From contig OY720632.1 of the NCBI GenBank assembly GCA_963169105.1, positions 190,712,448 through 190,776,447 of the forward strand: a stretch of DNA of 64,000 bases, written 5' to 3'. This stretch comes from Ceriagrion tenellum. Its lineage: Eukaryota; Arthropoda; Insecta; Odonata; Coenagrionidae. Position 1 is the stretch's first letter; every line of letters starts with the position of its first letter. Below the pieces are notes generated by a model that was not told the DNA's origin, ran no database searches, and worked only from the letters and a program-made list of their open reading frames with translations. Shown here piece after piece: positions 11,601-23,600 of this stretch. The position numbers and the translations under genes are program-made.

Positions 11601-14600
11601 GCGCACACTATTCCTCCCGGCCTCCGACCGCATCCGCCCAAATATTCTCGACCGAGAACGGAGACGGACGGAGGCCGGGAGGAATAGTGTGCGCCAACTC
11701 ACGGAATTACCCGTATCTCAGTTAGACATGTATTTTGGGAGGGAAGAAGCGGACGGTGGCGGGAGGATAAGTGTGCGCTGGGCTTTAGTTTCCCTAAATT
11801 ATCAAAATAAGGGAGATATTCTTTCCTTATATTAAAAGGTGTAAAAAATATTTTAAAAACTTACTATAAAAGAAAAGAAAAATTTATCACATTATAATTC
11901 AATTGTCCCCTTCATTGTCTGTGCTAATTGCAAGCAAGCGAGAAAAGAAACAATGAAAGCATTAATGGTTGATAGTTTTGCTGACAGGTTACAGATTGAT
12001 GGCGTCGTGCCTTCGCCATCCATCTCAATGGCCGTGGCGAAGGTTTTCGCTGTCAATTCAATTTGAATTTTGTCAATTCTACGAGGCCGCCGAGCTCAAG
12101 TTTCCTTGGTTTTTAGGTTTAGAAACCTAAAACGGCTTTCTAAGCCATAAAAATGCTCTCTTTTTCACTGAAAAACATCTTGCCAACGTGCTATATATTG
12201 TTTGCATATGAGTGGTAAACTTACCTGCTTCAATTGGGAAATTTACTCAATAAGACGCAAGCATATCATTTTCATTCGAATTCTGTGGCTCTGAACTGCG
12301 AAGTTCGACTGCCAAACGCAAGAGGTGTGCCCTGTTGGTACTCAAAGATCGATATTGAGTTTGTTTATAAATATTCAAACCTAATGCTACATGTTGAAAA
12401 ACGCTCTACATTTAATTCACTAAAGCACACCATCCTGCCCAACTTTTTTTTGGGGGTTTGGGGTGAAATACAAGTTGCTATGACGGAGGGAAGATTACTG
12501 CTGGGTAGGTTACGGGTGGAGCAAGGCTTAGGAGCGCAAATTTGAAGGGTCCTCTGTCCTCCCGGCACTGTCAAGGACTTTAAGGGGTGTTATAGTGAAC
12601 AGAAGCGTGACAGTTACATACTTGGTATTTGTCAGTAATTACCACCAGGTCCATTTACACGGTTCGCCACGTACTTACCTGACGCGATGTTTTTCCGCAC
12701 TGTCACATCCGGCGTGTTGTCATATGGATCCCAGTAGTTCTGAGAAGAGACGAAGTCAAATGAGCTCAAGAGTTTGGGCCCAATTGATAGTCATATGTGT
12801 TACGCTGACCGAGTTTTTACTGTAGCCATTATATTTATGGATATTTTTTTGCACTTGCATAAGTTTCTCGTCATCTCATGATAATGCGTGGTGGTGGTGG
12901 TTCCGCTGTGGGCTTCAGAGGTGGCGGGTTGTGGGATATCGTGGGCACATCTGAAACAGCCCTGAAATTCTCTCGTTATAGGAAACTGACAAGATGGCCC
13001 TAAAGCTTGACGAGGGCGCGATCCTGTGGCCGGGGAGGCTGAGAAATAAGCCGGAAGGATTCATGATCCCTACGCATCTCAAGGTGAGTGGATCGACGCG
13101 GAAATTTTGACTGATTATCGTCTCCCAATTATTGTAAAATGTTAGTTTTTGTAATGAAGTAAGAGAATGGAAATCCAAGATTAAACTTAAAAAGATAAAC
13201 CTGAAGGGTAATTGCGGTAATGAAGGCCAAATGAATGAAGCATCAGGTATTTTTTATAATCAGCTTTTTCTTATATCTTCAGTAACCAATGAAAAATAGA
13301 CAGAGAGAGTAAAATATCTGTGAAATTAGCAACATATTTGGTAATATGATGGAATTATTGAATGAATGCATCCAATCCCCTTCACTGATGAATGCTTGTT
13401 CAAGTAATGCCTGTATTGACCGTTGTCATTGATAAGATGTCATTGAGAGACACTGGACCGCGACGATCACAACAGCGTCCTTACACCAGTGACGATGCTA
13501 TCCAATGATGACACATGTGAGTTCCGAGGCAACTGATGTCCCACTAGATGGCACAATAATATATTTTCGATGCTACATTCATTGCTGGACCCGCCGTTTT
13601 GGTTTGGACATGTTACTTATGTACAATGTGAAAATATTCAAGGTGAGTTTTTGAGGGTTTTAACACATAACCGCAGGCACGCGGTATCACAGCCCGCTTT
13701 GCTTTTTAACATAGTCCTTTTCCATCTCTGATTCGCTTGTAAATTCATTGAAATTCAATGCATTCATATTAGATTCTGTTAAGGGAATCCGTCACCGAGA
13801 TATATGTTTTCTGCAACCGATTTTTGAGTAATTCAGTTATAATTTACCGCATGTCCGTGATATCGCACTTATTTCTGTCCAAGTCCAAAACTTAAAAAAA
13901 TATTATTAAACACTTTCACTTACATCAATTTGATTGGTCCTTAATATTTGCATAAAAAGTAAGATATTGAAAGAATATTTTCAGTGATCATTAAATTTCT
14001 ATCAAATTCATATGTATGTAAGCCCACGTACGGTAGCCTGGTCAACATATTTTGAAAAAGCCAAAGCATCGGTACTCCTCTTCATATATTGTAAGAGTTG
14101 GGTGATATGGCAGAAGTGAGCTTAGTTTAAACAAAATTTGAAAAGTAAATTAACAAAATAAGTTTATGTAGCTAAGTATTAGGAAATTAGGACATGGGGT
14201 CTAAAAGTTTCTGCAAGTCTGTGTATGAAAACATGGTGTCTGTCGGGAAGAGTTAAAGGAACATTCCGTGAATTAATTAAAATATTCACATTTAACTGTT
14301 AAATTGCAGTCCTGATCAAAAATTAAGCCATTGGAAGTGTGCGCGTGTAATGTTGGTGCGATGGCTGGGATTGGTTCCTGTTGTACATATATTTTCAAGT
14401 GAATAAGATGGGCTCATCAGTTATATATTTTTACTTGAGCACCGTGTGCATTATACAATAGGCTGTCAATTGTATTGAAGCCACGGATTATAATAAATAA
14501 TTTTCAACGCATCGATTTTCATTTTCAATTTGACAGTGTACGTGACAAGACTCACGGGAAAATCGACGCTACGTGTCATTACAAATGCGTAGCTTTGGTT

Positions 14601-17600
14601 GAACTTACATGGGCTGGGCTGTAAACAAATGGTCTTTCTGATTATAATTATTCGCTGTTATGAACGGCAGGAGCGTGAGGGGTAGTGAATGAGAAACTGA
14701 TGAGGTAGTCCGAGCGAATAGTTCCCTAGTCATAACAGAGACCATATTCGAATTACACGTTTTAATGTCACCAGCTGTGAGACATACAAATTAAATATTT
14801 CATTATTAATATTGTAATAATATAGTTTTATATGACAGAAATTGTAAGTAATTAAATGAAAATAGCTAAATAAGCCTTTGACTTGACTCATTTTTTTTAC
14901 GCGGTACGTTTGAAACTCCATCAAAACGGAAGGTTTATTGTGATCTCGAAGAATATACTGCGGTGAAAATATGATTAATTTTAAAAAATAGTTGAGAAAA
15001 CATAACAAACTGCGCGCTGTTAGTTTATTTACGACATCTATGTGTTATAAATTCCTCATTTTGTAAATAATGTCTCTCTGGAGTGCATACACGTACCATT
15101 TCCCATGTAAAAGTGCTGGTATTTTTTGGGAAATATCTCCGAAAGTAATGTGGTAAGGGGTTGAATTTTTGTTGTCCTTAGAAGGCTGAGATATTTTTTT
15201 TTAATGAGACCAAATTCATTGATTTCTAAGTAAAATGATATTTCGCTCAAGCTACCCTGAGTCTGAAATGGAAACTTAAAAAACTTTTCTGGCACACCAC
15301 GCATGAAAAAATATTAATAGAATTTAAGATGAAGGAAAGGAAGCCTTTAAGAAAAGTCTAGTTGCGGGAGGGTGTTCGCCTTGAGAGCAAGGATTAATAT
15401 CTTGCAAGGTGAATGGAGAGCAAACAATGTGGTCCACCGAACCTACTATAAGGACGTGTATGCGCATCAGTCCATTCTTTTGTATTCGTGCATTTGTAAT
15501 GAGAGGAGGAAAATTTGAGGTGGCGCCCTTCGGAGAAAGGGCGGATTCATGAACACGCCACTCGGCTGTATTTGCCGGCTTTGCCGCGAGGCGACGACAC
15601 ATTGAATGACTGCAGCCGAAATTTAACGACAATATTCTGCTTCCGCGTACGCTGCCTCATGACTGGGGTGCGGAAAAAAAAGTCCCTAATCTTTCGAAAA
15701 AACTCGCTCAAAAAATCTAAAATATTTTTGAAATACGTATCGAAAATTTCCATACCTGAAACCATATCGAAATCGAAAATCATAACATATCGAAAAGTAC
15801 ATAGCAGAGAGATTTCTAATTGAAGTAAAAGTGAGGGATAAGCGTTCGTATTTAGTTTTATTGGATTGTTTGAAAATATTGCAGGATATTGTACGACGAA
15901 AGTGAGGATTTTTCTGAATGGTTTGAATTAGGATTATACGTGGAAAATGGGGATTTTAAGGAGAAAACACCAGAAATGATTTTAAAATATTTCTAGTTAA
16001 TTTTAAATAATACTTTGGCACATGACACAAAAGGTCAGGTAATAAATTAGGCCCCGATCGTTTTTTATCATTGCTGCTGCTAGTAAACAATTATTTTTAG
16101 CGTTTGAGAAAATTACATCAAAAATAAGTGATTTTTAACAACATATTCATACTTCAAAATTACATAAAATGATAATGGCGAAAATTTCACGAATTCTGAT
16201 TAGTTTTCAGTTTAATTTTCTCGATAAGAACGCGTAATCAAATGGAAGTAGAGTTAATATTTTTTTATGATAACTGTGAGAGAAAGTGAAACTTTTGGCT
16301 GTGCCGCGCCACGTTTAGCACTCTATAGTTCTGGGTTTCCCCGCCCGAGACCTTTCACCCCTACTTGATTTCAACGATGTTATCATCCCCATTGATTCTA
16401 ACCACAACCATCGCCACGAACACGCGGCATTCCATTCTCTCCCACACCGTCTCAACAACATCCCCCTAAAGTGACCGTGAGTGTTCAAAAGAACTCAATG
16501 TCATTAAACGTATCGCCTCACGGAATTGCTACAAAGAGGACCTTATTGAAAATTTGTTATTACGTCATTTACGCAAAAAAGCCAGATCGAGCTCAACTCT
16601 CCTCACCCCCATTCCCCCGGACAAACCCAGGAGATGGTGCAAGCTACCATTCATCAACCAGCTAAGTTACAAACCTAGCTGTGTGTTGCCCAAGGACAAT
16701 GTTAAACCATGCTATTATAATCCTGTGACTATCGGTAAACTCCTTTTTTACTCTAAAGATCCCTATGACAATTTGGAGAGAAGCGGGGCCCTGAAGAGTG
16801 ATTCTCCCGGATGCAATTGTTTTTATGTCTGGCGTCAAACTGGCCGCAAATTTAAAACAAGAATTTCCGAACATTTTAAATGTTTTTTAAACCATGATAA
16901 CAGCTCTGTGTTTGCTAAGCATCTGTTTGACCAAGATCACATTTCTAAATTTGAATCCCAATGTTTTATATTTTTGTGACAAAGGTGCCAAATTGGATTT
17001 TTTAGAAAATTTTGAAATTGTTTTAGCCTTTAAAAAATGTAATCATAGGGTTTTAAATGATTTTATTCCGGACAAATTGTCGCCCCTTTTTTTACTGTGC
17101 CTCTCCCTTCCTCTTTAAACTCTTGACGCTGTTGGTTTTACATTTCCCGTGTCCTCGCTTTGTTAACCCTCGCCCCTCTACTAATATCCTCCCCCCGCCT
17201 TCCCAACCTCCTCCTTACTTCCTTCCTCGTGTGGTACCCTGTGTGTATATACATATATCAAGCCACCACCTCCGTACGCTGTATTTTGCCCCTGATGATG
17301 ATGTGTATACATTGAAACCGGTTAGGCTTGTTTAATATTAATATAACAGTGTGGAATATTACAAATTTATTGTTATTATTTGGGAATTTTTCACTTCTCA
17401 GCCTTTTTGAAGGCTGGGAAACATTCGCCTATCCCGGCTGCAAGACACCAAAGGGATTAGGCTCAAATACTGTTTTTTTAATGTTCATTTAAAAATCTTC
17501 GTACTTAGGGGCGAGTATTAACTATTGTGGTTTTCTGAATTTTCATGTACATATGATTTTCTATTCCTATTGTTTCCAAGCTTTCGTGCAGGTGTTTTGG

Positions 17601-20600
17601 TATTACACCAATCGCTGATATTATTATTGGTATTATTTTAACGGTTTTTTGATTCCATATTTCTTTTATTTCTTCAGCCAGAGGAACATATTTCTGTGTT
17701 TTTTCTTTGTATTTAGCCTCTAAATTTTCTGTATTATACATCATGTATGTATTTATATATGTATATTATTATATCATGTCAAAATTCCACCAAAGCAACT
17801 CTTCAACTATCTCGTACTACCCGCTCGATTTCCTTGTCTCTGTCTTACAGGTGCTGACCATTGAGGAGAAGCCCTTCGTTTACGTCCGCGAGGTGAAGTG
17901 GGGAACCCGGGCGCAAGGCGGCGTCGGTCTGCACTCGACGCGTAACCCGGAGGAGGCCTTCGGGTCCTCTCTCGGGGCCAGCATGTCGCCCTCGGGACTC
18001 GAAGACTCGGAAGCGCAAGGGCCCGCGCCGATCGAGGGATGCCACGCCGACGAAATCCCGTGCCCACACTTCAACGCCTCCGACGACGGTAAAACAACAC
18101 GGCAACTTCTCCTTTTCCTCCTCCTGGTCATTGTCAATTTCACTCCATTGTCCATTCCGCTCTCGTCTTGCGCTTCCTCCCTCTGCTCCGTACAGCTCAT
18201 CTACATCTACTTACTACCCCACGAGCCGCCGCATGAGCGTGTGGCATGGGGTGGTAGGTCTACAGCCGTGTAAATATGTAAAATTTTTGGAGGTGAAATG
18301 GTGACATGTACTATCGGAGTGTATTCAGAGGAGCTCAGTTTTTGTTGTGGTCGCTTATTGTGCGCGGAAAGAACGAGTTTTTGTACCTATCTGTTCGGCA
18401 GAGTATTTCTCTTGTTTTATCGCTTCTGTCAAACCTCGAAGTATAGTATTTTTGGTTTGTTTTGTGTCTCAAATGTGGTTTGGGAGTCAAACAGAGCAAG
18501 GAATATTTTTTGTGGTGTATGCATTGAAACCCACCATGCATCGTGTGTCTCTGTCACAAAAGCCGATTTTAAGGTATTGCAGGCGAGATAGTTCCCTAAT
18601 CATAACAGAGACCATGTTCGAATTTTACGTTTTAATTTCACCAGCTGTGAGACACATAAATTTACTATTTCATTATTAATACTGTAGTCATATAGTTTTA
18701 CATGACAGCAATTGTAAGCAATTAAATGAAAATATATAAATAAGTCTTTAACTTGACTCATTTTTTTCACGCGGTACGTTTGAAACTCCATCAAAAAGGA
18801 AGGTTTGTTGCGATCCCGATGAATTTACTGCGGTGACAATATGAATAATTTTAAAAAATAGTTGTGAAAACACACAAACTACACAATGTTGATTTTTTGA
18901 CGATATCTAATTACTAGAAATACCTCATTTATTAAACAAGGACTCTCTGGAGTGCCTACCTTTACCATTTCCCATTTAAAAGGGCTGGTATTTACTGGCA
19001 AGTATCTCGGAAAGTGATGTGATGAGGGGTTAAATGTTTGGTGTCAATGGAAGGGTGAGATATTTTTCTTTAAAATGAGAGCAAATTCATTGATTTCTAA
19101 GTAAAATGATATTTCGCTCAAACTACCTTAATATTCTTGAAGAGCTTCATAAGTCCTTGACCATCGATTCTCGCCTCTTGCATATCCTGATCTATTGATC
19201 TCGGCTGTATTTTAACCACTCGTCGTATCCTATGTGGTGGGTAACTAATTTCAGCAGAAAATAATGCCCCTTTCAAAATAATGAACGTAGATAAGCGACC
19301 GACAATCTCCAATGAGGACACCTTAAGATCACCGGAAGATGACGCCGCTCCGTTGATTCTAGTAGTACCTGAAAATAAATTGATGGAATAAAAACAAAGT
19401 TCTCTTCATTCATTGTTTAAGAACAAGTTTTCAGTCATTATTGCGATGGGCATGAGGCAAACCTGTGACTTATATTTCGCAAACACTAACCTCTAATGCC
19501 GGTGTCACGCAGGGATCCATTCTTGGGTCTCTCTCTTTAATTCTGTTCTTTATCGAACTCCCCATACATTTATCATATAGTGTTTCTTCAATATATGTGG
19601 ACAACACCTGTGTCATAATTTACGCTACTAATATAAGCAAGACATAATGGAATGCACGTGTATAATAGTAAATGAAATAGTAAATAAACAGTAAATACAC
19701 CACTGGCTCAATAAGAGTGGTCTATTTATAAATGAACAAAACGTCTTCCATTATAATTACCATTAAATTTCTACTGCTAGTTTTTCAAAAGCTATTGGCA
19801 AAAATAATCCCACATTACATCAACTAAATTCCTTGGTCTTCACATTACTGACGATATTAGTTGGTCCACCTCTGCACTTGAACCAAAATGTTTGGACTTG
19901 AGTTTTTCAAACACATAAGTCACCAGACGGCCCAATACGCTGTCCTTGGGACCCAGGAGCCTACCTTATAGTCCCAATGTCCTTGAAAAAGCTTTACTAA
20001 TCCCATGATAGAACATTTCACTAAAATCGGTTCACTCATTCAATACTTATGAGGCTTTTAAGGAAGTATTCTTTTGGAACCTTGGGCCCTCTGGGGCCCC
20101 AAGCGTGACGTACGACCCCATGACTGTTGTACATTCAGTATAGGTATATTTTACTTGTTTCTAATACAGGCAAGAATTATCTTTGAGGGCTATTTTTTGG
20201 CAATGGAAGGGCCCACTTGAGGGTTTTCTAGGGTCCCAAGGCCCTTGTTCTATAGCCTATGCTTGAAACAGATATATCAAGTATCTTTCTGCCAAATTTT
20301 GTTTCAATCGATTCAGTGGTTTATGAGTGATTGAGTAACAGACAGACAGACAGGCAGACACCACTAAATTTTTATATATTAGTAAGATATATGCACCTCT
20401 GCCTCTGTGCTGTGCAAGAAAATTATCGCCATTCATTAAATCTATAACTTCTGCCACACATTTTAAAAGTCAATTAAATACTTACTTTCTAGAAAAATAT
20501 TAACCCAGTGAACTGCAATTGTATAGAGTACCGAGGTTCCTTCTAATGGCTGAGTGTATTGTCATGTGATATGATGCTTTTATTTATAATATTGGATGTA

Positions 20601-23600
20601 ACAATGGAGATAAACCAAGCAAGCCTGCCAATATATTATTGTTGTTAATGTTCGCAAGAATAATTCTTTCGATCGTTTCAGGCGATGAAGGGGGAACTAT
20701 GTACTGTTGCAAAGGATTCTGCGTGGACCTCCTGAAGGAATTGGCCAAGACTATCAACTTCACGTACAGCTTGGCGTTGTCTCCCGACGGCCAGTTTGGT
20801 TCCTATGTGGCCAAGAACACTTCCGGTGAGAACGCCACGCCGATCGACATTGTATTTTCCGACACCCCCCATACGCATCGCAGTAACGCATCAATTGGCT
20901 TCAGGGAGGGTTCCGTTTCGCGCTCCAATCGCACTGATGCGCCACCGCATCAGTTTGGTCCGTTGGTCCATTTCTCATTCTCTCATTGAAGCTTTTGATG
21001 TGGAAGAGTGAAACGGGACGTCTTTGGAGCGGGCGGAAAATTTGAATAGCGACGGCGAATCGTTGCTAAGGGTTGTTGATGAGATATTTCTGAAGGGAAA
21101 CACAAATCATAGTGGAAACCGGAATGGGAAATATACAATTATTATTTATAGCGGATTGGATTGGATATTTGGGGAGGCGACCGACAACTAAGGTCATTTG
21201 CGCCATAGGGGATATGTAAGGGAGGAAGAGTGCATAGAAACCCGGCGTCGGCATTAGCCTGCTCTTAACGAAAGGCGCCAAGGGGACCGCGGTGTAACGT
21301 CTCATCCGACAGACGGAGTACTGCACTTGAATTTCCCTCCACAAGACGCTCAAGTAGGGATCGGGTTTCCTCGGAAATACATCCTCCTCTGCAGGGTTTT
21401 GAACCCTGGCCGTCCGTGTGGTTAGCCAGTACTCTAGCCACCACACCAACCCGATAACCTTATTTTTTATGGTTAATGCCGCTGAATCCGTGTTTTAGTC
21501 TCTGCGAAGGCTCTCACTTCATTCATTTTCTCCATTTCGCATGCGTTGCCATAACAATCAAACCGCCAAAATGACGTCACCGCATCAACTGCGCCAGCTT
21601 TTCCGTGGAGCGTTTGGAGCGCATATTATGCTCGATGCGTGGCCCAATCGAGAGCGCATTGAAGCACTCCGATGTGCGAAACGGAACGGCCGGGACCGCA
21701 TCAATGCGATTGGAGCGCGAAACGGAACGCACCCACGCTTACAGCCGTTCCTCCTCAAACATTGAAGCCATTAGATGCGCTCTCTATTGGGGCCCTGCAA
21801 CGAGCATCTGAAGCACTCCAACCTCTCCACGAATATGCTGGCGCGGTTGATGTGGCGACGTAATTATGTTAGTTTTTTATTATGGTTACACATTCAACGA
21901 ATGCACGAGGGAAAATCTGAATTGAAATTTCCCCACGCAGCTCTTAATCCTCGGTTAAAATTGAACCCATGCTCTGTTTCAGTCTGCAAGGCCATGCATT
22001 CAGATCTTAATGCTCTTTCCGCATGGCAGAACCATGTCATCAATCATAAAAATCTTACTCGTCATCGTTCTCTCTTGAAAAAGAACTGTAGCTGCTCTTG
22101 ATCGGTTCTGACTCACTTCCTAACAAATGTTGTGCGGTACTAACCGCTGAATTATGTTTCCTAAATTTGCAGGTCTACTTTGCAAGTATGTATTTTCATT
22201 AATAATTTCATATCAACAACCCTTGGCAACGGTTCGCTTAATAGATTCAAATTTTCCGCTCGCTTCAAAGGCCGTTCGTCAATCGTCAGCATCAACAGCT
22301 TCAATGCGAAAATCGGAATTGCCACCGAAGCGGTGGCGCCTCGATGCGACTGATGAGTGAAACGGAACGCATAGTTGGTCTAACCAGTCATTAGTGATGT
22401 ATTGGACCAAATTACCTCATTGTCTCATTTCTCTGTCTTCTTCTTGTACTATTATTATATTCCCCAATTTCATTCGTTCTTCACTCGATTGAACGTATTT
22501 GGAGGTACCCAAAAATAATCAAAATAATTCGTTATAATTTATGGAGTAATTTAAATGATATAGAGGTTGATGTACATGAGTTTAAGTTTATGGAACGGAG
22601 AGAGATGTGTGAGTAGGTGAACTCTCATAGAGGGAAATATATTCACCCGTCTTCCACTGTCAATGGGGCTCTTTCTTGCCTTTCTTTCACAACTTTTCAT
22701 CAGAATGTCCAAGGAGAAACCGTGAATAAAAGTCCGACGTGGTGGAATGGATTCGTAATGCGCCACCCCTCGCTCATCGAAAAAAACAAATGAGCATTTC
22801 ATGACTTTCGATTGAGATCTGTCATCAGTCGTTATTTCACCTCCATTTTAACCACGCGAAAACAACTCGTATACTTGAGTTTTTACTGTAGCAGAATCCG
22901 TTCAAGTGGTTTTCAACGTCACAGACGTTTTCTTTTGGCGTTTTTACCGATGAGGAAACAGAATTTCACGGCAGTGTGTTGCTCGTATAAGTCCGTCATG
23001 GCAGGAAAAAACGAGGAGCGGGCAAAACATCTTTAATGAGAAAATTCATCGATGCCATAAACAATGTTCCCTAGTTACGCTCTTAAGCCGGAAGCACACT
23101 CTGACCGCCTCAATGTGATTCTGCTGACTTTCGGGTATCTACTCTCTCGTACTTGGAATCAGCATATAGTTTAAATTTAAAGTTAGATCCGGATTATCAC
23201 ACTAGATATTACAGCATAAAAGTCAAGGAATTAGCCAGTTTTTTCATGTATTAGTTCCATTATTCAAAAATGTTATTCTGTCGCAAAAATTATGCTCATT
23301 GAAGAAAAATGATTCTCAAATTTTTCCTGTCACTCATCATATCTTCCGACAAGAAACATATCATAAGAAAATCCCGATAATTTTCTTTGCTCGACCTCGT
23401 CCCCGTGGAAATTGAGTGTTAGGAATTAACGAAAGAAAGAATTGACATGAGGAGATGAAGCCGTAAGAAACAATAAACAATTCTTTTGTAAAAGTAGGAG
23501 GATTTGGCTTAACGTAAAAATTTGAATACAGGACGTTACTAAAAATCACTTCAGGGAGGCCATATTTTGTTTCGTTAATTCAATTCTTTGCCTTTAAATG

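Larger units (their letters stand above)
13084..17850 (+). other. Nmdar1 intron
   Basis: GT-AG intron of 4.8 kb. It holds TTAA MITE copy C (14704-15256) and a Penelope-like fragment (16330-17335). Nothing was recognised in 13100-14690, 15270-16320 or 17350-17840. Confidence 0.85.
18089..20681 (+). other. Nmdar1 intron
   Basis: GT-AG intron of 2.6 kb, mostly repeats: a LINE 3' end (18196-18450), TTAA MITE copy D (18573-19127), a reverse-transcriptase fragment (19440-19900) and a CAGA-bearing retroelement 3' end (19960-20390). Nothing recognised in 19140-19430 or 20400-20680. Confidence 0.85.

Noticed and set aside
15515..15823. A 102-codon plus-strand frame near the MITE at 14704
   Set aside because: Its second half is AT-rich lysine/isoleucine sequence typical of chance, with no motif or splice context.
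20330..20365. CRISPR-like or satellite array at the CAGA run
   Set aside because: It is a short simple repeat at a retroelement 3' end, without spacers. No CRISPR array is expected or seen in this animal DNA.
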